Of a stretch of 64,000 nucleotides of DNA, positions 30,084 through 37,865 are shown one piece after another. The notes under the pieces were generated by a model that searched no databases, was not told the origin of the DNA, and worked only from the letters and a program-made list of their open reading frames with translations. The stretch is from JAENVT01 sp963773085 (GTDB taxonomy: Bacteria; Actinomycetota; Acidimicrobiia; Acidimicrobiales; Ilumatobacteraceae), in contig CAVYZS010000011.1 in assembly GCA_963773085.1 (NCBI GenBank), positions 62,001 through 126,000 of the forward strand. Reading direction: 5' to 3'. A program made the translations under genes and the position numbers. How positions within the stretch are numbered: the stretch's first letter is position 1; the number at the start of each line of letters is the position of its first letter.

Positions 30084-30662
30084 TCACTCCGCCAACACCG
30101 AGTTGACGTGCGCCTGCAGGCGATCGATCCCCGTGCCCTTGCTGGCGCTGACCCACATCACGTCGGCTTCGTCGAGCTGACAGGCCCGCGCCAGCTGTTG
30201 GCGCCGACCGGCCAATTTCGAGGGCTTGACCTTGTCGAGCTTGGTCGCCACGATCTGGTACGGCACAGCGTTGCCCTGCAGCCAGGCCAGCATCTGCAGG
30301 TCGAGCTTGGTCGGGCCGATCTCGCCGTCGACCAGCACGAAGACCAGCGCCAACGGCTCACGATCCAGCAGGTAACCCTCGATCATCGCCTGCCACGTGG
30401 ACCTCTCGCGGCCCGGCACCTTGGCGTACCCGTAGCCAGGCAGATCGACGACGGTCGCACCCGTTGGCAACGTGAACAGGTTGATCAGCTGCGTGCGGCC
30501 AGGAGTGTTGGAGACCTTGGCGAGCTGCCGGCGATTGGCGAGGGCGTTGATGAGCGACGACTTGCCCACGTTGGAACGCCCGACGAACGCGACCTCGACC
30601 GGGGAGTCGGGGAGATCGATCTGGCGTTTGGCGGAGGTGACGAACGTGAGCTGGAGAGGCAC
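30084..30662 (-). CDS. engB: Ribosome-assembly GTPase EngB (YihA/YsxC)
   Basis: 192 residues when started at the GTG giving MPLQLTFVTSAK. G1 GRSNVGKSS, G2 region TPGRTQ, G3 DLPGYG and G4 TKLDK all match EngB, a GTPase needed for late assembly of the 50S subunit. The start chosen lies 8 bp after the stop of the upstream lipoprotein gene; the longer reading frame to 30794 would add a non-homologous Cys/Ser/Arg-rich stretch that lies over that gene. Confidence 0.9.
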   Translation of the reverse strand: MPLQLTFVTSAKRQIDLPDSPVEVAFVGRSNVGKSSLINALANRRQLAKVSNTPGRTQLINLFTLPTGATVVDLPGYGYAKVPGRERSTWQAMIEGYLLDREPLALVFVLVDGEIGPTKLDLQMLAWLQGNAVPYQIVATKLDKVKPSKLAGRRQQLARACQLDEADVMWVSASKGTGIDRLQAHVNSVLAE

Positions 30663-30669
30663 GTGTGCG

Positions 30670-31699
30670 TTACTGCGAGATGCTCTCGCCCCAGGCTTGG
30701 AGCGTCGGCTCGAGCAGGTCGGCCGACGGGGCCAGTGCCCAGAGCACGACGTTGGACACACCGAGCAGGAAATGGGCCGTACCGTCAGGATCACTCCAGG
30801 TCTGGCCCTCGAGTGTCCCGATGGTCTTCGGTGTGGTGGGCACGTCGCCGGTGAAATAGGGCGTGACCTCCTCGAACGAGCCCGGCGTGAGCGGGTCGGT
30901 GTCGGATTCGAAGGCGAACACCCGGCCCATCGTCTGGCCGCTCGAATCGATCACGTCGACACCGCTGATGCGTCCGGATTGGGCGGCGATCGACGGTGCC
31001 AGGTCGAGCAGGGTCTGGAAGCCGCTGACGGCCGATTCGGGCGCGTCGGCGAAGGTGTAGTCGCCGAGGGGGACCAGATCGGTGGATGTCAGGATCTCCT
31101 TGTTGCTGGTGAGCGGAGTCGTGTCGAACGGGATGGTGTCGGGCGCAATGGTCTCGGCAGGGATCGTCTCGGCGAGCTGTCGGGGGGATGGGCAAGGTCA
31201 GTGGCACATCGGGCTCGGTGGTCGGCGGCACAGCCGCGAAAACCGGGTCGAGCTGGCAACGACTGATGTCGAGGCTGTCGGCGAGATCGTTGCTGTCGGC
31301 CGCCTGGCCGCTGAGCTTGTCGATCTTGGCGTCGACGGCCTCCAGGTCGCCCTCCTTGGCGGACTTGGCGATGGCGTCGAGGGTGTCGAGTTGGTCTTCG
31401 AAGCTGGCGATCAAGTCTTCGACGTCTGCAGCGAATTGCGTGTCGCTCGAAGGAATGGTCAACTTCTTCAACTCGTTGAGCCCGTCCTCGTACAGCGCCG
31501 AGGCGTCGGAGGCATTGCTGCGCACCTCGTCGAGAGACGTGGCGGCGTCGAGATTCCCGACACCGCGGCCGATGGTCCGACACACACCTGCCAGTTGGTC
31601 GCTGTATATGGCTGTGGTCGGGCCCGAGCTGTCGCCCCCGCACGAGGCCAACGTGATCACGAGGACGACTGACGCCGAGACAACCGTTCGCCTGTTCAT
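30670..31699 (-). CDS. Secreted lipoprotein of unknown function, one frameshift
   Basis: The start MNRRTVVSASVVLVITLASC gives a signal peptide with lipobox LASC, then GGDSSG. An acidic helical domain follows (about 30-150, e.g. FEDQLDTLDAIAKSAKEGDLEAVDAKI written here in part), then a Thr/Pro-rich linker. The frame breaks near 31185 in a run of six G; in the second frame it continues with DLVPLGDYTFADAP and ends WGESISQ. No known domain recognised. Cell-surface location is inferred from the lipobox. Confidence 0.72.
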
Positions 31700-31801
31700 T
31701 CCGTCACCCTTCGTCGCTCCGGACGCGACGTCATCGCGCCCGCTCACCGTGATGGTATCGGTACGCGCCTGGTCGACTCGGGTTCCTCGGTTCGGCCGGT
31801 C

Positions 31802-33970
31802 TCAGCTGTGTAGCAAGCGATAGGCGGCGGCCTCGATCTCGTCTTCGCTGAGAAGCACGAGTTTGGCCGCGTCGCCGAGTGGGATGAAGCTGTCCTTGCT
31901 GGTCACCCTGCCGATTCTGGTAGTGATACCGCCGTCCACGAGCGCGGTGACGACACCCTCGCTCCACCCGCCGCTGGCACGGGTTTCGTCCGCAACCAGA
32001 ACGGCGCGTGTTGCGTGGGTCTCGCGGATGAGATCATCGATCGGCAGCGGTGACAGCCAGCGAACGTCGACGACACGCACCCCGACGCCGCGCCCGGCCA
32101 GGCGACGAGCGACGCGCAGGCTCATCAGCACGCCGTTCCCACAAGTGATGATGGTCAGATCGAGACCCTGCCCGTAGGTCCTCGCCGACCCGATCGCGAC
32201 GTGCTCGGCCCGTATCGCGGCCATCCATTCCCGATCGCCGATCTCGTACAGATCCTGGGTGTGGTATCTGGCGATCGGCTCGAGGAACACCGAGACCGTT
32301 CCGTCGACCTGCGCCGCAGCGACACAGGTGGTCAGCATCGCCGCGGCGTCGTCCGGTCGCGAGGGAGAGGCGACGACGAGCCCGGGGATGTCGCGCAGGA
32401 CGGCGACGGCGTCGTCGTTGTGGAAATGTCCGCCGAAACCCTCCTGGTATCCATATCCGGCGACGCGCACGACCAGGCCGTTGCGGTATTGGCCGTTGGA
32501 GAAGAACGACAGCGTCGCGGCTTCGCCTCGCAACTGGTCCTCGGCGTTGTGCAGGTAGGCGAGGTACTCGATCTCCGGGATCGGCACGAAGCCGCTGATC
32601 GCGCTGCCGTTGGCCAGCCCGAGGATCGAGGTTTCGTCGAGCAGGGTGTCGAAGACACGGCCGGCACCGGCCTTGGCGAGGAGGCCTTTGGTGACGCCGT
32701 AGACACCTCCCTTGGCCGCAACGTCTTCGCCGAAGACCAAGACGTTGGGCTGGCAGTCGAGCAGGGTGGCCAGCGTCGTGTTGACGGCCTGGGCGAACGT
32801 CACTGGCTCGTTGTCAGCCGCAGGTGGTGACCACTCCGCGGCCAGGCGGGCGACCTGGTCGGGACGCCGTATTGCCAGCGGCCGCATGACATCATCGGCG
32901 GCCGTCAGCTGGTCGGCATCGGCCAGTTCGGCGGAGACCAACTGCACCATGTCGGCGACCTCGTCGTGTCGGCGCAGGAGCGCGTCCGTCGACCATCCGA
33001 TGGCCAACAGCGCTCTGGCCGTGCCGACGATCGGGTCGCGATCGGCGTCGGCGCGGATCTCGGCGGCCGAGCGATAAGCGGCTTCGACGTCGGTTCCGGC
33101 ATGACCGCCGTAGCGCACGGTGCGCAGGTGCAAGAACGCCGGTTTGCGCCATCTGCGCACCCACTCCGCCACGGTCGATGTGGTCTCGGCAACGGCCACG
33201 GGATCATCGCCGTCGACACCGACGTACCTCAGGTGCGGCCGGGAACCGAAGGCCGATTCGACCCAACCGGTCGGGGTGCGCACGCTGATCCCCAGCCCGT
33301 TGTCCTCGCACACGAACAACAGGGGCAACGGCAGACCTTGGTAGGCACAGTAGATCGCCGCGTTGAACGCGCCGGTGGCAACCGAGTGGTTCGTCGAGGC
33401 GTCACCGAAGCTACAAATGGTGATGGCGTCCCGAGGCCACGGCGATGCCACCTTGAGCTTCGCGGCCCGATCGATGGCGAACGCCACACCGACGGCGCGC
33501 GGCAGATGCGAGGCGATGGTCGAGGTCTGCGGGATGATCGCCAGATCGTGGCGGCCGAACACCTTGTGCCGCCCCCCAGAGATCGGTTCGCTCGTTGCGG
33601 CGACCACGCCGGCCAGGATGTCGTTGACGCCGTCGATGCCAGCGCGTGCGAGGTAGAAGGCACCGCTGCGGTAGTGCAGGAGGGCGGGGTCGGTCGCTCG
33701 TGTCGCCATGGCTACGACGGCGTTGCTCTCGTGCCCGGCGGACCCGATCGTGTAGTACCCCTTGCCCTGCGCCCGCAGCGAGCGGGCGGCGAGGTCACAG
33801 TGCCGACTTGCGAGTTGCACGTCGTAGAGCCGAGCGAGATCGACGGGGCACGATTCAAGGCCGTCGCTCGTGTCCGGCGAGCGAGGTGCTGGTGGTCGGG
33901 CGAACGAGTCCAAACCCTGCAACGCCTCGACGAGTTGACGCTCGAGCGGTGGCCGCGCCGCGTCGCTCAT
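31802..33970 (-). CDS. Fused alpha-beta E1 component of a branched-chain-type 2-oxoacid dehydrogenase
   Basis: 722 residues. The first half is E1-alpha: YYTIGSAGHE, thiamine-diphosphate motif SFGDASTN...CEDN, and RYGGHAGTD. The second half is E1-beta: VFGEDVAAKGGVYGVTKGL, DEFD-type region DTLLDET, PEIEYLAYLHNAEDQLRGEA and RWLSPLPIDDL. Together they would decarboxylate a 2-oxoacid and pass the acyl group to lipoyl-E2. Fusion of the two chains in one gene is known for some bacterial E1 enzymes. No E2 or E3 gene is adjacent, so the substrate is open. ATG at 34015 is an alternative start. Confidence 0.88.
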   Translation of the reverse strand: MSDAARPPLERQLVEALQGLDSFARPPAPRSPDTSDGLESCPVDLARLYDVQLASRHCDLAARSLRAQGKGYYTIGSAGHESNAVVAMATRATDPALLHYRSGAFYLARAGIDGVNDILAGVVAATSEPISGGRHKVFGRHDLAIIPQTSTIASHLPRAVGVAFAIDRAAKLKVASPWPRDAITICSFGDASTNHSVATGAFNAAIYCAYQGLPLPLLFVCEDNGLGISVRTPTGWVESAFGSRPHLRYVGVDGDDPVAVAETTSTVAEWVRRWRKPAFLHLRTVRYGGHAGTDVEAAYRSAAEIRADADRDPIVGTARALLAIGWSTDALLRRHDEVADMVQLVSAELADADQLTAADDVMRPLAIRRPDQVARLAAEWSPPAADNEPVTFAQAVNTTLATLLDCQPNVLVFGEDVAAKGGVYGVTKGLLAKAGAGRVFDTLLDETSILGLANGSAISGFVPIPEIEYLAYLHNAEDQLRGEAATLSFFSNGQYRNGLVVRVAGYGYQEGFGGHFHNDDAVAVLRDIPGLVVASPSRPDDAAAMLTTCVAAAQVDGTVSVFLEPIARYHTQDLYEIGDREWMAAIRAEHVAIGSARTYGQGLDLTIITCGNGVLMSLRVARRLAGRGVGVRVVDVRWLSPLPIDDLIRETHATRAVLVADETRASGGWSEGVVTALVDGGITTRIGRVTSKDSFIPLGDAAKLVLLSEDEIEAAAYRLLHS

Positions 33971-34113
33971 CGCCGGCGCACGCCGAGGTTCGTGATCGGT
34001 TGGCGTGAGGGCCACGCGGCGAGGCTACCGGCGGCAACGGTGAGCCCTGACGGCGAAACGCCGATAGCAACGTAGGCCATTTGACCCATTTTGCTACCGG
34101 CGACCGCCAATGG

Positions 34114-34189
34114 TGGTGGTCGAGACCGGCGTCGATCCGGTGACCCCACGCTTTTCAGGCGTGTGCTCTGCCGACTGAGCTACTCGACC
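34114..34189 (-). tRNA. tRNA-Phe (GAA)
   Basis: Acceptor GGTCGAG/CTCGACC pairs fully. The anticodon stem CACGC/GCGTG encloses CTGAAAA, anticodon GAA. Discriminator A is followed by a genome-encoded CCA (34114-34116). Confidence 0.95.
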
Positions 34190-34227
34190 GTACTTGTATT
34201 CAACCACTTCAAACCCGAAGGCTTGAG

Positions 34228-34301
34228 CGGTCCCGACGGGACTCGAACCCGCGACCTCCGGCTTGACAGGCCGGCGTGAACTCCAGCTTCACCACGGGAC
34301 C
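34228..34301 (-). tRNA. tRNA-Asp (GTC)
   Basis: Acceptor GGTCCCG/CGGGACC pairs fully. The anticodon stem CCGGC/GCCGG encloses CTGTCAA, anticodon GTC. Discriminator G; CCA is not encoded. Confidence 0.95.
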
Positions 34302-34323
34302 AGACTGTGACCAATCTGACCAG

Positions 34324-34396
34324 CACCCCCAACGGGATTCGAACCCGTGCCGCCACCTTGAAAGGGTGGTGTCCTAGGCCACTAGACGATGGGGGC
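34324..34396 (-). tRNA. tRNA-Glu (TTC)
   Basis: Acceptor GCCCCCA/TGGGGGT (G-T first pair, usual for this tRNA). The anticodon stem CCACC/GGTGG encloses CTTTCAA, anticodon TTC. Discriminator G; CCA not encoded. First in a Glu-Asp-Phe cluster, probably one transcript. Confidence 0.95.
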
Positions 34397-34480
34397 TAGG
34401 GATTCTTGTTCCGGTTGAGAGCGTCGCAACAATACCAGCAGGTCCGCAGAATCGCGCCAGCTGATTCGGGTCGGGCAGGC

Positions 34481-34486
34481 TACGGT
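34481..34486 (+). promoter_or_regulatory. -10 box of probable leaderless thioesterase mRNA
   Basis: TACGGT lies 7 nt before the ATG at 34494 and no Shine-Dalgarno is present in between. Confidence 0.4.
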
Positions 34487-34493
34487 GCGCCCG

Positions 34494-34919
34494 ATGCGTT
34501 TGTCCGTGGAACCGTCGCTCGACGCGACGGTCTACCCGTTCACCCATCGAATCCGGGTTCGATTCGCCGAAACCGACGCGATGGGAATCGTTCATCACAG
34601 TCGCTATCTGCCCTATCTCGAGGAGACTCGGGTCGCCTATCTCCGCGATCTCGGTCATCCGTATGTCGAGATGCGTTCCGAGGGCATCGACTACGCCGTG
34701 CTCGAATGCTTCGTCCGTTACCGCAACCCGCTGCGATTCGACGAAGTGGTCGACGTGCACCTCCAATTGGCCTCGGCATCGCGGACGTCGTTCCAGATGG
34801 CATACCTCCTGACTGTCGACGCCGAGGTCAGGGCAACGGCGGTCACCGTGCACGGTTGCATCTCGGCCACGGGTCGGCCGACTCGTCTGCCGACCTGGCT
34901 GACCGGACTCGCCCGGTGA
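34494..34919 (+). CDS. Hotdog-fold acyl-CoA thioesterase (YbgC/4-hydroxybenzoyl-CoA type)
   Basis: 141 residues. The family signature RVRFAETDAMGIVHHSRYLP with catalytic Asp is near residues 21-40, followed by YLEETRVAYLRDLG. Members hydrolyse short or aromatic acyl-CoAs; the substrate here is unknown. ATG at 34494 preferred over the in-frame GTG 9 bp upstream because of the -10 box position. Confidence 0.85.
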   Translation: MRLSVEPSLDATVYPFTHRIRVRFAETDAMGIVHHSRYLPYLEETRVAYLRDLGHPYVEMRSEGIDYAVLECFVRYRNPLRFDEVVDVHLQLASASRTSFQMAYLLTVDAEVRATAVTVHGCISATGRPTRLPTWLTGLAR

Positions 34920-34986
34920 CCAACACTTGACGATTTCTCACCGGACGGCACACGACACGAGGTGGCCGTTGGTTTATCCTGCGCGC

Positions 34987-35052
34987 ATGCGTGTCGGCCG
35001 GACAGCTGAAGCGACGTCCATCGGTGATCCGATGGGGGCGTTCCGAGAATGA
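34987..35052 (+). CDS. 21-codon micro-ORF coupled to the DegV gene
   Basis: An ATG 6 nt after TATCCT (34975-34980) opens a 21-residue frame (MRVGRTAEATSIGDPMGAFR then E) whose TGA overlaps the ATG of the next gene as ATGA. The arrangement suggests a leader peptide that loads ribosomes onto the DegV start. No homology; expression is inferred. Confidence 0.4.
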   Translation: MRVGRTAEATSIGDPMGAFRE

Positions 35053-35942
35053 TCGGCATCTGCACCGACTCCAACTCACAGCTCCCGTCGTCGCTTGCCG
35101 AGCGCTACGCGATCGAGGTCGTTCCGCTCACGGTGACGATCGGGGATCTCGACTACCTGGAGGGTGTCGACCTCGATCCTGACGACTTCTACGAGATGAT
35201 CAGCGCCGACCCGCGCCCCTGCCTGACTACCAGTCAGCCGAGTCCGGGGCAGTTCGCAGCGGCGTACGAATCGTTGCTGAAACGTGGGTGCGACGAGATC
35301 TTGTCGATCCATGTGACCGCAGCCGCATCGGGCACGTTGAACGCGGCGCGTCTGGCCACGCGATCACTGCCGGTGCCGGTGCGATTGGTCGATTCCGGCA
35401 CTGCGAGCTTCGGGGTCAGCTGCTGCGTGTGGGCGGCCGCGACTGCCGTGGACAATGGCGCGAGCCTCGACGAAGCGGTGCAGGTCGCCGAGTCGCTTGC
35501 ATCGCGCATCGGCATGGCCTTCGCGATGAGCGAGTTGGACTTCATCAGAACAGGTGGAAGTGCGCCGCGATACGACATCGATGAGCCCGACGCCGATTCG
35601 ACCGGTGCTGATTCGACCGGCGCTGATTCGACCGGCGCTGAAGGGTCCTGTCGCATCCCCATCCTGACGATGATCGGTGGCCAGATCTCGGTGGTGTCAC
35701 GGGTCGACACCATGGTCGATGCGGTGGACTCGATGGCCGCCATAGCTGTCGGGTGGGGACCACGCCTGAAGGTCGCCGTCGGGCTTGCCAGCCGATCTGC
35801 CGAGCCGCTCACCGAGGCCCTTGTCGCCGCCGTCGGTCGATCGGACAACGTGCTGGAGGTCGTTCGCTACCGGATCGGGCCGAGCATCGGTGTCTACACC
35901 GGACCCGACGCCGTCGGATGTTTCATGTTTCCCGCTGACTGA
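35049..35942 (+). CDS. DegV-family fatty-acid-binding protein
   Basis: 297 residues. DegV pattern: IGICTDSNSQLP at the N-terminus, VVPLTVTIGD..Y.EGVDLD, TSQPSPGQF and IHVTAAASGTLNAA, then VDSGTASFG. Family members bind a fatty acid in a cleft and present it to the fatty-acid kinase FakA; no fakA is seen here. Between the two lobes (about residues 183-197) an inserted DSTGA triplet repeat is encoded by a 15-bp tandem repeat. The 3' end overlaps the convergent DUF2017 gene by 20 bp. Confidence 0.88.
   Translation: MIGICTDSNSQLPSSLAERYAIEVVPLTVTIGDLDYLEGVDLDPDDFYEMISADPRPCLTTSQPSPGQFAAAYESLLKRGCDEILSIHVTAAASGTLNAARLATRSLPVPVRLVDSGTASFGVSCCVWAAATAVDNGASLDEAVQVAESLASRIGMAFAMSELDFIRTGGSAPRYDIDEPDADSTGADSTGADSTGAEGSCRIPILTMIGGQISVVSRVDTMVDAVDSMAAIAVGWGPRLKVAVGLASRSAEPLTEALVAAVGRSDNVLEVVRYRIGPSIGVYTGPDAVGCFMFPAD
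35595..35639 (+). repeat. In-frame 15-bp tandem repeat (3 copies) inside the DegV gene
   Basis: GATTCGACCGGTGCT is followed by two copies of GATTCGACCGGCGCT, encoding (DSTGA)x3. A multiple-of-three unit keeps the frame if copy number changes. Confidence 0.9.
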
Positions 35943-36432
35943 TTGGCTCACTGAGGGCGCGTACGGCCCAGTCGAGCAGCCAGCTCAAGAAGTTGTAGAG
36001 GTGGTGTTCGCCCGCCAGCGGATCACCGTCGTCGATGTCGTCGGGATCGAGGTCTTCGCTGACGTCGAGCATCGTTCCGAGCACGAGGCGCAGGCCGTTG
36101 ATCGCCTGCACGAACGCGATCATCTCCTCCTCGCTGACCGGGCCCGGCGCCTGCAAGGCGGCATTGACTGCAGTGATCCCGGAAAGCCGCGACGCCACGA
36201 GGTCTTCGCGCATCAGTCGCTGGTACTCGGCGTCGGCTTCGGCATCGTCGGCGAGGTGGTAGGCAGGCGGGAACATGCGGACGAGTCGAGGGTCGTCGGG
36301 CTCCCCCATCAGCAACTGGCTCAGCTCGGTCAACAATCGGGCGACGAGCTGGCGTTCCTCATCGCCGATGTTGAACGCGAATCCGTCTCGAACGCGTTCG
36401 ATCGGTGGGATGAATGCGCGCCTTCGTGCCAT
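35923..36432 (-). CDS. DUF2017 protein downstream of clpS
   Basis: 169 residues, MARRRAFIPPIERV to the stop. Matches the DUF2017 actinobacterial family that conventionally follows clpS: FNIGDEERQLVARLLTEL, MFPPAYHLADD.AE.EYQRLM and YNFLSWLLDWAVRAL. Function unknown; a helper of ClpS/ClpC proteolysis is suggested by gene order only. The start overlaps the clpS stop (TGATG). Confidence 0.82.
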   Translation of the reverse strand: MARRRAFIPPIERVRDGFAFNIGDEERQLVARLLTELSQLLMGEPDDPRLVRMFPPAYHLADDAEADAEYQRLMREDLVASRLSGITAVNAALQAPGPVSEEEMIAFVQAINGLRLVLGTMLDVSEDLDPDDIDDGDPLAGEHHLYNFLSWLLDWAVRALSEPISQRET

Positions 36433-36728
36433 CAGTCGTCTTGCTGCATCGTGGCCCACAAGCCGTGCTCGTGCAGGCGGAAGACGTCGATCTCGGCCTT
36501 CTCCCGTGCGCCGCTCGAGACGACAGCGCGACCTTTCTCGTGGACGTCGAGCATCAACGATGTCGCCTTCTCCAAGCTGTAGCCGAAGACCTTCTGGAAC
36601 ACGAAGGTGACATAGCTCATGAGGTTGATCGGATCGTTCCAGACCAGCACGATCCATGGTCGGTCGGGCACCGTGTCGTCGTCGATGCCCGGCAGATCGA
36701 GTTCGATCGGGGCGGGCGTTGGAGCCAT
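36432..36728 (-). CDS. clpS: ATP-dependent Clp protease adaptor ClpS
   Basis: 98 residues. WIVLVWNDPINLMSYVTFVF, then VFGYSLEKATSLMLDVHEKG, is the ClpS core that binds N-degron residues and hands substrates to ClpC/ClpA. Start ATG gives MAPTPAPIELD, a short flexible N-terminal tail as usual. Divergent from ctaB by 52 bp. Confidence 0.92.
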   Translation of the reverse strand: MAPTPAPIELDLPGIDDDTVPDRPWIVLVWNDPINLMSYVTFVFQKVFGYSLEKATSLMLDVHEKGRAVVSSGAREKAEIDVFRLHEHGLWATMQQDD

Positions 36729-36744
36729 GTTCACATTCTGCCGC

Positions 36745-36774
36745 TTGGCCGCTCTGATCGGACGCCCGTACGAT
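36745..36774 (+). promoter_or_regulatory. ctaB promoter, probable leaderless start
   Basis: TTGGCC (36745-36750), an 18-nt spacer and TACGAT (36769-36774) lie 6 nt before the ctaB ATG. Confidence 0.5.
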
Positions 36775-36780
36775 GGTGCC

Positions 36781-37743
36781 ATGGCTGTCGGCGCTCGCCC
36801 CCTCGTTCCATCCCGGTTGGCGCCGGCAAGGATGGGCCGCAACGGAATTGCCCACGGGTCGCGTCGTACCCCAACCACCGTCGTCGGTGGGTATGTGGCG
36901 CTGACCAAGCCGCGGATCATCGAGTTGCTGTTGATCACCACGGTACCGACCATGGTCCTGGCACAACGCGGCTGGCCGGCGTGGTCACTGGTCGGCGTCA
37001 CGCTGGTGGGTGGCACGCTGGCAGCGGGTGGCGCCAACGCCATCAACATGGTCGTCGATCGCGATATCGACACCCTGATGCCGCGCACGCAGGGTCGACC
37101 CCTGGTCACCGGCTTGATCAGGCCACGTCAGGCGCTGATCTTCGCCCTGCTGCTCGAAGTCGTCGCCTTCGGTGTGTTGTGGGCCGGTGCCAATCTGCTC
37201 GCCGCGGTCCTGGCCCTCGCGGCCACCCTGTTCTACGTATTCGTCTACACGATGTGGTTGAAGCGCACCAGCACGCAGAACATCGTCATCGGTGGTGCGG
37301 CGGGTGCCGTGCCGGTTCTGGTCGGCTGGGCAGCGGTGCGCAACGACCTCACCTGGGCGCCGATCGTGCTCTTCGTCGTGATGTTCCTGTGGACGCCGCC
37401 GCACTTCTGGGCATTGGCCATCCGCTACGCCGACGACTATCGGGCCGCCAACGTTCCGATGTTGCCGGCAGTCGATACGGCCGAGGTCACCGTCCGCAAG
37501 ATGGTCGGCTACACCATCGCGATGGTGGCCTTCACCCTCGTGCTGGTTCCCGTCGCCCAGCTCGGTCCGATCTACATCGTCACGGCCGTGGTCGCGGGCG
37601 GTCTCTTCCTGTGGAGCGCCGTCGATCTCGGCAAAAATCCCACCCCGCAGCGATCCATGCGCGTGTTCGGGTTCAGCATCACCTACGTCACGTTGCTGTT
37701 CGCGGCCATGACGGTCGACATCCTGGTTCGGTCGGGCATCTGA
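36781..37743 (+). CDS. ctaB: Protoheme IX farnesyltransferase (heme O synthase)
   Basis: 320 residues, about nine membrane helices, UbiA fold. The prenyl-diphosphate motif NMVVDRDIDTLMPRT (NxxxDxxxD) is near residues 83-97, preceded by ALTKPRIIELLL. Converts heme B to heme O, the precursor of heme A, for the oxidase encoded just downstream. Confidence 0.93.
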   Translation: MAVGARPLVPSRLAPARMGRNGIAHGSRRTPTTVVGGYVALTKPRIIELLLITTVPTMVLAQRGWPAWSLVGVTLVGGTLAAGGANAINMVVDRDIDTLMPRTQGRPLVTGLIRPRQALIFALLLEVVAFGVLWAGANLLAAVLALAATLFYVFVYTMWLKRTSTQNIVIGGAAGAVPVLVGWAAVRNDLTWAPIVLFVVMFLWTPPHFWALAIRYADDYRAANVPMLPAVDTAEVTVRKMVGYTIAMVAFTLVLVPVAQLGPIYIVTAVVAGGLFLWSAVDLGKNPTPQRSMRVFGFSITYVTLLFAAMTVDILVRSGI

Positions 37744-37820
37744 GGATTTCCGCCCGCGCGCCGAGCTATGGGTAATCTCGCAGGTGTAATCCAATCGTCT
37801 CCAACCGATCGAGCACCGAA

Positions 37821-37844
37821 TCGGGCGCGTGCCAGCGCGCCCGA
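37821..37844. other. Perfect 9-bp hairpin before the oxidase operon
   Basis: TCGGGCGCG (37821-37829) and CGCGCCCGA (37836-37844) pair perfectly around a 6-nt loop, 21 nt before the ATG at 37866. It could be the ctaB terminator (no T-tract) or a leader element controlling the next gene. The rest of the 122-bp gap holds a TAATCT -10-like box near 37771. Confidence 0.6.
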
Positions 37845-37865
37845 ACCGAAAAGAGTTCGCTGCCC

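Noticed and set aside
34114..34396. Integration site at the tRNA cluster
   Set aside because: All three tRNAs are complete and I saw no repeated tRNA 3' end or integrase nearby.
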